This document shows, one piece after another, positions 46,751-57,702 of a stretch of 64,000 bases of DNA (its first letter is position 1; every line of letters begins with the position of its first letter). The notes below the pieces were generated by a model. The model ran no database searches and was not told the origin of the DNA. It worked only from the letters and a program-made list of their open reading frames with translations. The DNA is from Bretschneidera sinensis (lineage: Eukaryota > Streptophyta > Magnoliopsida > Brassicales > Akaniaceae): contig CM043702.1 in assembly GCA_023935145.1 (NCBI GenBank), forward strand, positions 78,549,320-78,613,319. Reading direction: 5' to 3'. The position numbers and the translations under genes are program-made.

Positions 46751-49594
46751 TTCTTTTTTTATCAGTAAATTAAACTTGTATTAATGAAAATGTACAAAAA
46801 ATTCACTGGGCATACCCAGGAGATATACAATGAGCAAGAACAAAAGCAAAAATAGCTTACACCAGAAGCCTAACTATAGAGCTTACAAGAGAAGCCTAAT
46901 CTGTGGACAAACTGTGTATACAATTCTATAAATTACAAGTTGGGTATTCTTAACTAGACTAGTAGGATGAACTGATGACTGCTCAAATAGTTTGGCATTT
47001 TTAGCCATCCAAATACTGTACACTGTGCATGCAAGGGCTATTCTTTGGGCTATAGCTGGGGGGCCTGAACCTCTTATCTTCCTGGTCCACTTAATTGCAC
47101 TTTCAATTGTAGACAGTTGTCTTCTGCAACCAAGCCAATCTTTGATAGTGTCCCATATTTCCTTGCTGATCCTACAAAAGAATAAGAGGTGCTCTCTTGT
47201 CTCCTCCTGCTCTTTACATAGAGGGCGTAGTTTATCTTCTCCCTTTAGCTGTAGTCTATCCTTTGTGAGCAGTCTATTCTTAATAGCCAACCAAAGAATG
47301 AAGGAGTGCTTAGGGTGGCAGTGACTATTCCACACCAAGGGAGCCGATCTGACTACATTCCCTTTCAGCTTGATGGAGTTTACACTTTCTTAATGCACAT
47401 ATCATTCTGGTCCTTCCATTCCATTAGCCTATCCTTAGCCTGTTGGGTAGAGGATGACTGGCCAGTCAAGTTATTCCTGATTTCTAGAATTTTCTTCCAA
47501 AGGGGGGAGTCGTCCTTTCTTACCATGATCTCCCATATAGAACTGTTTTACAAGTAATAGTGCTGAACCCACTGGATCCATAGGGAGTCTTTCTTCATGT
47601 GAATGTTCCAAAGGACCCTGGTTAAGAGTGCCTTGTTCCATGTATTCAAGTCTACCAGGCCTAATCCACCTTCAGCTTTTGGTTTGCATAAATCAGCCCA
47701 GGCTACAAGAGCCTTCCTCATACCACTGCTCCTGCCATTCCATAGAAAAGATCTTCACATCCTAATTATTTTCTCCAGGATGTTTCCAAGGATAGGAGAG
47801 ATAGCTAGCCAGAAACACTTCACCCCTTGCAACACTGATTTGATCAATTCTGTTCTTCCAACATAGGACAAAGAAGTGCCAGCCCAAACATTTATGTAAC
47901 AGGATATTTTATTAATGAGGGGGGAGTAGTGGGCAGTATTTAGTCTTGCTGAAGCCAGGGGAACTCCCAAGTATTTAAAGGGTAGACACCCATCCTCCAT
48001 TCCAGTAGACCTTCTGATTTCCATTAACTCGGCTGCCTGAACTCCAGCATGGAACACATTTGATTTGGACAAGCTTGCTTGCAGTCTAGAGCACTCACTG
48101 AACTGATTGACACAATCCATTAGCAGCCCTACAGACCTAGCATCCCCTCTGGAGAAGAGGATGAGGTCATCTGAAAAAGCCAAGTGGGTGATCTTGAGCA
48201 TGTCACACTTAGGGTGATATCTGAACCCATCCTCTTCTTTCAATCTCCCAAGAAGTCTAGACAGGTACTCCACAATCATAACAAACAAGTAAGGGGAGAG
48301 GGGGTCACCTTGTCTAAGGCCCCTTTTGCCAACAAAGAAGCCATGTAGACTCCCATTGATGGAGAGAGAATAGGTTGTTGATGATACACATTCCATAATC
48401 CATCCTCTGAATTTTTTAGGAAATCCAAGGCCAACAATTAGACTATTCAAGAAACCCCACTCTACTGTGTCATAGGCTTTTCTAATATCTATCTTGATCA
48501 TACACCTTTGAGAGATTCTTTTCCTGCAGTATTTCCTGAGGAGTTCCTGAACCAGGTCGACGTTTTCAGCCATGCTTCCAGATTTGATGAAAGCAGCCTG
48601 GGCTGGATTGATAATGCAGTTTAGTCAAGGGGCTAATCTGGAGACAAGGATCTTAGAGATGATCTTATATGTCACATTACAGCAGACAATAGGTTTGAAG
48701 TCCTCCACTCTTGAAGCTTGTTTACTTTTAGGGATCATTGCAAGGGAGGTATGGTTTAGCTGTTTGAGAAGCCTCCCATTCTGAAAGAATTCCTGCACAG
48801 CCCCAATAACATCTTGGTTTACTATATCCCATGCTTTCTTAAAGAATCTGGAAGAGTAGCCATCTGAACCTGGGGACTTATCCTCCCCTATACTCCAAAG
48901 GGCTTCCTTAATCTCTCCCTCAGTGACCTCCTTCATCAACAGATCAGCTTGGCACTCTTGGATTAAAGGGCTTTCCCTAATGATTTCCATGTCAATGGTG
49001 CTACAACTGGAAGAAGTTCCTAAGAGGTCCTTATAGGACCTAAAAAATTCCTCTATCATTTCTGGTTTAGAGGTAGTCAGAGAGCCATTAGAAGAGACAA
49101 CAGCAGTTATATGGTTCTTACTGGACTTCCTTTTTAGCAAGGCATGAAAAAACTTTGAGCCCCTATCACTATTTAGGAGGTATCTACATTTGGCCTGCTG
49201 TGGTAGGAAGCTCCTCTCTGCTTCAGCCAGTTTGAAGGCCTTTAGCTTCATAGTAGCCACCATTGATTGAAGCTCTAAGTCAGAGTGGTTGTCATGGAGC
49301 TCCCTTTGAAGATTAGATAGCTTAAGTGAGGCCTCCAGTGTTCTCTCTGAAACGTGGCTGAAGTGTTTCTCATTGAACTATTTGAAATGGGGTTTGAGAG
49401 CTTTCAGGTTTCTACACAGCTTGAACAGTTTAGTTCCTCCTGAGGTTTTGCCCCAGTGTGATCTTACAGTGGCAAGGAACTTATCATGCTCTGGCCACAT
49501 ATTAAAGAATTTAAATGATCTTCTGCCCCCATTAACCTCATCCAGCTTACCAGGCATGGAGAATGATCAGAAAGGCAACCAGCAGGAAGGAAAA
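46751..49594 (-). mobile_element. L1-type LINE, 5'-truncated, at the 18S/26S break
   Basis: On -, the element runs from the end of the endonuclease through RT to a 3' end (TTTAATTTACTGATAAAAAA, then A-rich) abutting 18S at 46750. About 2.84 kb. The upstream gag-like ORF and most of the endonuclease are missing, the usual 5' truncation. The left flank is 18S and the right flank is 26S, so there is no target duplication. Confidence 0.88.
46883..49590 (-). pseudogene. LINE ORF2 remnant: endonuclease end, RT, zinc-finger tail
   Basis: On -: the endonuclease end near 49580-49545 (LPAGCLSDHSP), 49263-48625 linker and RT start (SPGSDGYSSRFFKKAW; FKPIVCCNVTYKIISK), then in the same frame after one TGA 48573-47755 (DIRKAYDTVEWGFL, GLRQGDPLSPYLFVM, FSDDLILFSRGD, PFKYLGVPLAS). 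The RT double Asp is intact. Then frameshifts, and 47338-46883 with the zf-RVT-type tail (HSFILWLAIKNRLLTKDRL, EHLLFFC). At least three disabling lesions. Confidence 0.9.
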
Positions 49595-49831
49595 AAGGCG
49601 CAACGTCCTCAACCTATTCTCAAACTTTAAATAGGTAGGACAGGCGGCTGCTTTGTCGAGCCGTCCCATGGAATCGAGAGCTCCAAGTCGGCCATTTTTG
49701 GTAAGTAGAACTGGCGATGCAGGATGAACCGAAAGCCGGGTTATAGTTCCCAACTGCACACTAACTTAGAACCCATAAAAGTTGTTGGTCGATTAAGACA
49801 GCAAGACGGTGGTCATGGAAGTCGAAATCCT

Positions 49832-49862
<31 letters not shown>

Positions 49863-52544
49863 TCAACTAGCACCGAAAATGGATGGCGTTGAAGCACGCG
49901 ACCTGTACTTTATGTGCAAATTTTAAATTCTCGTAAGTGCACGAATCCCAAATAGTATTGCGATGAGTTTATTCTTGAGGTCGATTTCTCAAGGAATTGC
50001 AGTGGTTTAAATCCTAAATTACTTTATTAAAATTACTAAAACAAACTCTGAAATTAAATCCTAAACACTCTAATTAAATGATTGGTGAAGAGAAAATTGA
50101 AATAAAAACAATTAAACAAAACGAATTATGAAGAGATGAGTATAATCAATGAAAACAATTGGGAGTTTAGCTTGCTATCCAATCATGAATTGGAACATTT
50201 GATAAATATAAAGAATTAATCAACATCCAAGATTATTGGTATTTCTGCTAAGACTAGAGAATACCATTGATCGTGTTTATTCTCAATTTATAACTAATTA
50301 ATTAAATCCTATGGATCATGTTCATCAATTAATTAGTTAAATTAAGTATAAGGAAAACACAACCACCTAAATAACAATTTGATCTGAATATTGATTTAAA
50401 TTCTTATTCAAGAAAGCTTAATTAGGTCTAGATGATTTGTCCTCAACCTAATCTCAAATATTAACCTTGACTATCAATAATAGATGGCCAATCCACAAGC
50501 AATAATCAAAGATATGAAGAATATTGAATAAAAATAATCTGGAAAATTTCATAAATCTAAATCAACCAAAATATCCAAAACAATCAAGGCAGCTAAGTCA
50601 AACGCCCAACAATGCGTTCAGCCAGTCATGTTTAAATCCCAATCACAGAATTCAAATACTAGAGTTGCAAGAATATTGAAGGATCAAAAGAGCAAAGACA
50701 TAATTTCTTCCTGAATTACAAGATGAATCCTCAAAGTCTTGAAGCGATTGATCGTCGTCTTCAATCTCTTGATAAGCTGTCTTAATGAAAGAAACCGTCT
50801 CCTCCTTCAATCTCCCAAAACTCCTCTTGATAATATCTCTCTAAAAACTGCCCCAAGAACTCCATTCTCTGAGTCTAAAAATTCCTATATATAGCTGTAT
50901 GGAGACGGCTTTGTAGACAAAAAAGTCGCCCTAGGGTTTCTGTTCAGGTCGTGTGCTTCTGCTGCTGTCCAGGCCCGGTTCTGCCTGACTTTTGTCTACT
51001 AAAACTGCCATAACTTTCTCTAGAAAAACCATGTTTACAAGTTGTAACATTCTCCAGAAAATAGACATCCAGATCTTTCCAAGAATATATGGCTTATCTC
51101 CTAGTTCTTCCTGAATAAATATAGTTTAATCCGCAAAAATGACACTTTTGCCACGCTGAAATCATGCACAACCTAACCTTTGTCTACTAAAACTGCCATA
51201 ACTTTCCCTAGAAAAAACATATTTATGAGCCCTAAAATTCTTCAGAAAATAGATATCTGGATCTTCCAAGCATATATGGCTCATCTCCTGGTTCTTCCTG
51301 AATCAATACAGTTTAATCCGCAAAAATGACTGATCTGTACTAGCAATTCTGGCAATTTAGTGAAACTCCTTTCCAAATTCTTGTGAACCTGTAAAACAAC
51401 AAAAAAAAACTCAAAGTAACAAATTCTTAAGCTAAAAATATAAATAAATACTTGAAAAACATACAAAATACTAGGACAAATATTCGTTCATCAGTACCCG
51501 ACCGTCGAGGCAAGGGCCAGGCCTTGATGAGTAGGAGGGCTCGGCGATCGCTGCAAAACCTAGGGCGTGAGCCCGAGTGGAGCAGTTGTCGGTGCAGATC
51601 TTGGTGGTAGTAACAAATATTCAAATGAGAACTTTGAATGCCGAATAGGGGAAAGGTTCCATGTGAACGACACTTGCGCATAGGTTAGTCGATCCTAGGA
51701 GACAGGGGAAGCCCGTCCAATAGCGCCACGGCACAAGCTTCGAAAGGGGATCTAATTAAAAATTTTGGAACTAGGATGTGGTGGTTGACGGCAACATTAG
51801 GGAATCCAAAAACATTGATGGGGGCCTCGGGCAGAGTTATCTTTTCTGTTTAACATCTTGCCCACCTTGAAAATGGCTCAGCCGAAGGTAGGGTCCAGTG
51901 GCTGAAAGAGCACCGCACGTCGCATGGTGTCCTGTGCACCCTCGGTGGCCCTTGAAAATCTGGAGGACCGAGTGCCTCCCATGCCCAGCCATACTCATAA
52001 TCACATTAGGTCTCCAAAGTGAACAGTCTCTGGTCAATGGAATAATGTAGGCAAGGGAAGTCGACAAAATAGATCCGTAACTTCGGGAAAAGGATTGGCT
52101 CTGAGTGTTGGGCACAGGCATCCCAGTCTTGAACCCGTCAGCTATCGGTGGACTACTTGAGCTGCTCTTGTGATAAGAGCAGGTCCTCGCGTGTGGGTCA
52201 GGGGACGGACTGGGAACGGCTCCCTCGGGACCCTTCCCCATGCGTCGAACAGTCGACTCAGAACTAGTACGAATAAGGGGAATCCGACTGTTTAATTAAA
52301 ACAAAGCATTGCGATGGTCCTTGCGGATGCTCACGTAATGTGATTTCTGCCCAGTGCTCTGGATGTCAAAGTGAAGAAATTCAACCAAGCGCGGGTAAAT
52401 GGTGGAAGTAACTATAACTTTCTTAGGTTAGCCAAATGCCTCGTCATCTAATTAGTGATGCACATGAATGGATTAACGAGATTCCCATTGTCCCTGTCTA
52501 CTATCCAATGAAACCACAGCCAAAGAAATGGACTTGGCAGAATC

Positions 52545-52583
<39 letters not shown>

Positions 52584-53545
52584 AACTTTGTGAAATGATT
52601 GAGAGGTGTAGGATAAGTGGGAGCCGAAAATGGCAAAAGTGAAATACCATTACTTTTAACATTATTTTACTTATTTCGTGAATCAGAGGCGGGGCATTGC
52701 CCTTTTTTTTGGACCAAAGGTTCGCTTGAGTGGGCCGATCCGGGTGGAAGACATTGTCAGGTGGGGAGTTTGGCTGGGGTGGCACATCTGTTAAAAGATA
52801 ACACAAGTGTCCAAAGATGAGCTCAACGAGAATAGAAATCTCGTGTGGAACAAAAATGTAAAAGCTCGTTTGATTCTGATTTCCAGTACAAATACAAACC
52901 GTGAAAACGTGGCCTATCGATCCTTTAGACCTTCGAAATTTGAAGTTAAAGGTGTAACTAAAGTTACCACAGGGATAACTGGCTTGCGGCAGCCAAATGT
53001 TCATAGCAATGCTGCTTTTTTATCCTTCGATGTCGACTCTTCCTATCATTGTGAAGCAGAATTCACCAAGTGTTGGATTGTTCACCCACCAATAGGGAAT
53101 GTGAGCTGGGTTTAGACCATCGTGAGATGGGTTAGTTTTACCCTACTGTTGCCTGTGTTGTGATAAGTAATTCAACATAGTACAAGAGGAACTGTTGATT
53201 CACACAATTGGTTATCGCGCTTAATTGAAAAGCTAGTGGCGCGAAGCTACCGTGTGCGAGATTATGACTGAATGCCTCTAAGTTAGAATCTGAGCTAGAA
53301 GCAACACTTGTGCCCATCGCCCGATTGCCGACTTGCAGTAGGGTTCATTCGACAGCCAAAGGCATGCATCATTGGCAAAGCCCTCGCAGTGGAATAGCTG
53401 AGTAGGTCGCCTTGAATATTAATTCTCATCGAGCGACGAGTAGAATCCTTTGCAGATGACTTAAATACATGATGGCGTAATGTAAGTGGCAGAATGGCCT
53501 TGCTACCACGATCCACTGAGATTCAGCCCTTTGTCGCTCCGATTC
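49595..53545 (+). pseudogene. 26S rRNA pseudogene, lacking about the first kilobase
   Basis: Two pieces, 49595-49909 and 51494-53545, follow plant 26S from GGCGCAACG to the 3' end (GATTCAGCCCTTTGTCGCTC). The solo LTR lies between them in the GCGACCTATACCC segment. The universally conserved sarcin-ricin loop reads AGTACAAGAGGAAC at 53179-53192 instead of AGTACGAGAGGACC, so it would not make a working ribosome. Many changes are C-to-T or G-to-A at CpG. Open frames across it are by-products. Confidence 0.93.
49910..51493 (-). repeat. Solo Gypsy LTR inside 26S
   Basis: On -, starts TGATGAACG. It shares with the L0 LTR the start of the other end (TTTTAAATT...GTGCACGA), the GAGGTCGA segment and two tandem copies of the CTACTAAAACTGCC unit (about 50996 and 51184, period 188). 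The flanks are GTACT (49905-49909) and GTACC (51494-51498), a near-perfect duplication of 26S sequence. No internal region: recombination between two LTRs. The low-coordinate terminus is not a clean TG/CA, so the boundary is uncertain by about 3 bases. Confidence 0.82.
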
Positions 53546-53727
53546 GTCCCTCCCCCGAATCTTCCCTTTGCTTTTCGTGGAAAGCCCCCAAGGGTTTTAG
53601 CCTCCCTCTTTGCCCCTAACACTAGTATAATCACCTTGCTTAGCCCATAATAGCACTCAGACTTCCTGTGTCTAGCACAAGTGTTGAGAAGTATTGGCCT
53701 GCCGAATGGCTGAACGCCTCTTTGTCA

Positions 53728-53827
53728 TATTTCCGATGCAAATTTTTTTTTTCATAATTTTTCTCACGGAAGATTACATTTTTCTTATCATTTATACAAA
53801 ATATCATGTCAAAATACTTTGAATTGG
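53728..53827 (+). repeat. Inverted repeat, left arm (~100 nt)
   Basis: Reverse complement of 55746-55846 with scattered mismatches and a 3-nt gap; CCGATGC at the outer end and CTTTGAATTGG at the inner end match well. Confidence 0.88.
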
Positions 53828-54019
53828 ATTTTTTAGACCCAATATTCCGGCTCAGACATAGGTGATGTTCCCTCCTGCCAAACCCCTAAATTACTTAGGA
53901 CACTTTAGAGGGGCTATCAGACCACTATGGCTAGCACCTGGCCTGGGCTATGCGGGAAAACTCCCAGTTATTATGGCCTACCAACTCTTGGGATTCTTAT
54001 CTACTTCTCTGAAAAGAAG

Positions 54020-55620
54020 GTATAAAGGTTAAGACTCATGGTGCACACGCACGTCGCAAAGTCGAATTGGTGCTTTAGGAGCACTTTGCACTTTGCACTT
54101 CCCGCGTTCGCATCACCGCAGAGGATCCCTCTCCCCGAGCATGTGTTCATTGTATGGGTTCGGGTATCCAAATTGAGGGCTTTTAGCAAGAACACAATGC
54201 ACACACACAACCCAAACTGAGGCCTTTTAGCAGGTGCACTGCGCACACGATTTGTAAATTGGCCACACAATGCGCACAGACTAGGCACACTAAGGGCTTT
54301 TAGCAGGCACACTGCGAGCACAGCATAGTATGCAAAGTGTGCACACAATGCATGCATTGAGGCCTTCTAATAGGCACACAATGTGCACATTGAGGCTTTT
54401 TAGCGAGTATACTACGCACACACCACGCACACTGACAGCATTTAGCACTCACACTACGCAATCTAAGGCTTTTAGTGAGCACATTGCGCACACACCACGC
54501 ACACTGATGGCATTTAGCGCTCACACTATGCAATCTGAGGCTTTTTTGTGAGTGCAATGTGTACATGATTTGCAAACTATGCAAACAGCACACACAGTAT
54601 GCATACTGAAAAAGCGCACACTAGGCTTTTTAGGGGGCACGTTGCCCACACACTAGGTACATTGATGGATTTTAGTGTGCACACTATGCAATCTGAGGCT
54701 TTTTAGCTGGTGGAATGTGCACATGGTTTGAAAACTGTGCACATAATGCGCACACAGTATGCAAACTAGCGGGCACTCTGCATGCACACTACGCAATCTG
54801 AGGCCTTTTAGGGGGTATAATGCGCACATGGTATGTGAACTACACACACATTGCACACACAGTACAAAAATTATGCACATAATGCACACACTAAGGCCTT
54901 TTAGCGGGTACATTGCGCACACACTACGCAATCTGCACACACAATGTGTACACTAAGGCCTTTTTACCAGGCAAAATGCACACAGACTGCGTAATCTGTG
55001 CCCACACTACGCGTACAGCCCATAGACTACATTCACAAATATTTGCATTATATGAAAACTGAGGCCTTTTAGCGGCACACTGTTCACACACTACACAATC
55101 TGCTCACACTAACGCCTTTTAGCGGGCAAAATGCGCATAAACTGCACAATCTGTGCGCACAACTTGCACACTACGTGCACAGCCTATAAATTGCACACAC
55201 AATGTGCACACTAAGGCTTTTTAATGGGCCCACTGCGCACACACTATGCAATCTACGCACACAATGTGCACACTAAGGCCTTTAAGCGGGCACAATGTGC
55301 ACAGACTACGTAATCTATGCACACACTACGTGCACAGCCAGCACATAGCACGTACACAGTATGCAAACTATGCACACAATGCACACACTGAGGCCTTTTA
55401 GCAGGCACACTGTGCACACACTACACAATCTGCGCACATTGAGGGCTTTTAGGGGGCACAATCCGGAAAAACTATGAAATCTATGCACACACTGCATGCA
55501 CAGCCCACACACTACATGCACACAATATGTAAACTGCGCACACAATGCGCACACTAAGGCCTTTTAGCGGGCACAATGCGCACAGACTGTGTAATCTGTG
55601 CACACACTGCACGAACAAGT
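54020..55620 (+). repeat. Degenerate CACAC-rich repeats with a GGCCTTTTAGC marker
   Basis: Words such as GCACACTAAGGCCTTTTAGC and CACACTACGCAATCTG recur roughly every 60-170 bp in variable combinations (for example near 54211, 54290, 54800, 54893, 55065, 55272, 55390, 55555). They lie between the arms of the inverted repeat. Cys-rich open stretches on - are artefacts of TGTGTG/TGCGCA composition. Confidence 0.8.
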
Positions 55621-55745
55621 GTTCATAGAAACCCAAAAAATTAGAAAACAATGTACTTCCAGATCTGAATATACTCTCAAAAAATTTCACGTCAAAATTC
55701 CATAAAAAAAAAAAAACAAATTAGCATGGTATTATGTCAAAATTA

Positions 55746-55846
55746 CCAATTCAAAGTATTTTGACATGATTTTTTGACAGATGATAAGAAAAATATAATC
55801 TTCCATGAAAAAAATTATAAAAAAATTAGCATCGGAGGAAATATTT
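55746..55846 (-). repeat. Inverted repeat, right arm (~100 nt)
   Basis: Partner of 53728-53827; about 1.9 kb separates the arms. Confidence 0.88.
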
Positions 55847-55924
55847 TTTATTTTTTGAATATCAAAAATTCAAAAACTTAGAAAAAAAATTAAATTTATG
55901 GAATTTTGACATTAAATTTTCCAA

Positions 55925-56586
55925 AAAATTCAAGAAAAACCTAATCTACCATCAACAATAGGAGTGGTGGTCTCCACTCGTAGCATGAAATCTATATCAT
56001 CATCAAAAGTAAGTTTTCTACTATAAAGAGGATTAGTTTCATCAAATGCAACATGAATAGATTCTTTAACCATTATAGTTCTTTTATTAAATACTCTATA
56101 AGCTTTTCTAGTGGTTGAATAACCCAAGAAAATCCCTTCATCAGTCTTAGAATCAAATTTACATAAGTTAACTTTATTATTATTCAAGATGAAACACTTG
56201 CAACCAAAAGCATAAAAGTGAGAGATATTTGGCTTTCAACCCGTCCATAGTTCATGTGGAGTTTTCTTGAGTATATCTAATCAAAAATCTATTTAAAATA
56301 TAAAAATTGGTGTTTACGGCTTCCGTCCAAAAATATTTTGCCAAACTATTTTCACAAAGAAAAGTTCTACTAATTTCTTCTAAAACTCTATTTTTCCTTT
56401 CAACAATACCATTTTGTTGAGGAGTTCTAGGTGCTTAAAAATTGTAATCAATATCATGATCAGCACAATATTTTGAAAAGTTTTGGTTTTCAAATTTTTT
56501 TTCCATGATCACTTATTATACTAAAAATAGTAAACTTTTTGTTTTATTTTGACCTTTTTTAAAAAAGTTTACAAAACCATTAAACG
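55925..56586 (-). pseudogene. Old Copia integrase fragment, downstream part
   Basis: On -: integrase core end (TPQQNGIVERKNR near 56420, WTEAVNT near 56320) and the following segment at 56187-55930 (DEGIFLGYS, YRVFNKRT). The wording differs from the Tork-like elements here and points to another Copia lineage. The upstream part lies beyond A4 at 62527. Several stops. Confidence 0.82.
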
Positions 56587-57449
56587 TGTTGGTATTTGTC
56601 CAAGGATTAACTGGTTACAAAAAGGGAGAAAAAGTTAGCTTCAAATATAGCTGTGCGCCGCGGCCCAAGAGGTGTGCGCCATGGCCTCCAACAGCTCCAG
56701 AAGACCACCACAACAGGACGCGCCGTGGCCTAGCATTGCGCGCCACGATGCCCAGAACCTAGAGCTTGTGTGCCCTGCTCTGAGCCGCGGCCTGTCCTGT
56801 TCTGGGCTGCGGCGCCAGGCATACTAGTACTAGTTTTTCCAGCACTCTCAAATGATGCATGGGACAAAACACACAGGATCACTTAGGATTGTTGGAGGGC
56901 TATGGTTGATTGGTCCTCAAGATCTAAGGGTGGATATTGACCTCCAAGATTGGTCAAGAAGTTGGTGCGCTATATAAAGTGTCATCTAGCTTCAAATCAA
57001 AGGCAATTTAACACATAAACAAGTAAGACATACAAGTGATCATCATACAAGAGAATTCAAGTGCAAGTGTGAGAGTGCAAAGACACAAAACACAGGAGAG
57101 GCACTAGAATAGATCTCAATAAGAGAGGTTGGTTGTAAAGAGAGAGTACTATAGATTGGGTAGAGGCTTTGTAATAGTTCTTATCACTTTCTTTCTTCTC
57201 TTCTTTGGTTCTTCAAGAACTTGTGGATTCTTGAAAAGGGTTGTTGTATTTGTAAAGAACTTACTGATTTAGTGCAGAGAGTTCAAAGGAACTCACGGGG
57301 ACGTAGGCTATTACCGAACCTCGATAACAATTGTTGTGTTCTTTCTTTTCTTTAATTTATGTTTCTGTTTCTGATCATTACAAGTCATTTTAGACTTGGG
57401 TGTTTAGAAGATCACCACCTGGGCATCTTGGAAAGGTGGTTTCCCAACA
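56587..57449 (+). repeat. A4 5' LTR (863 bp)
   Basis: TGTTGG...CCCAACA. GC-rich U3 block at about 56650-56815. It differs from the 3' LTR by about 12% in the U3, mostly at CpG. Confidence 0.92.
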
Positions 57450-57450
57450 G

Positions 57451-57493
57451 TGGTATCAGAGCTTGGTGGTGATCCCAACAGTGGTATCAGAGC
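57451..57493 (+). other. A4 primer-binding site, tandemly duplicated
   Basis: TGGTATCAGAGC at 57451-57462, then GATCCCAACAG and a second copy at about 57482-57493, then a third diverged copy (TGGTATCGGAGC) near 57505. Confidence 0.88.
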
Positions 57494-57702
57494 TTTGGTT
57501 AGCTGGTATCGGAGCAAGACTCCAAGAATCAAAAGCCAACTTCTTGGGTGATTCAAGAACGGAGTAGAGATCAAGATCTGATCATGTTCTTGAGGGTGAT
57601 TCAAGAACGGTATTGAGATCAATCTTCGATCGTGTTCTTGAGGTTTAGAAGTTTGGGAAAGCAATTGTGGGTGCTGTATAAATTTGGGATTTTCTCCACA
57701 AT

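Larger units (their letters stand above)
53546..55925 (+). other. rDNA 3' spacer region
   Basis: Follows the 26S end with the pyrimidine-rich CCCTCCCCCGAATCTTCCC, which in plants begins the 3' ETS. It contains the inverted repeat and CACAC-rich repeats listed separately. The last part (55850-55925) is AT-rich. Its assignment as intergenic spacer rests on position. Confidence 0.6.

Noticed and set aside
53988..54030. RNA polymerase I promoter (GGTATAAAGG)
   Set aside because: Plant pol I starts have a TATATA-type box just upstream of the 5' ETS; this lies downstream of 26S with no matching context.
54001..55690. Cysteine-rich secreted proteins on the - strand
   Set aside because: The Cys/His/Leu patterns come from CACAC/GCACA repeats read in frame; no signal peptide pattern or conserved spacing is consistent between copies.
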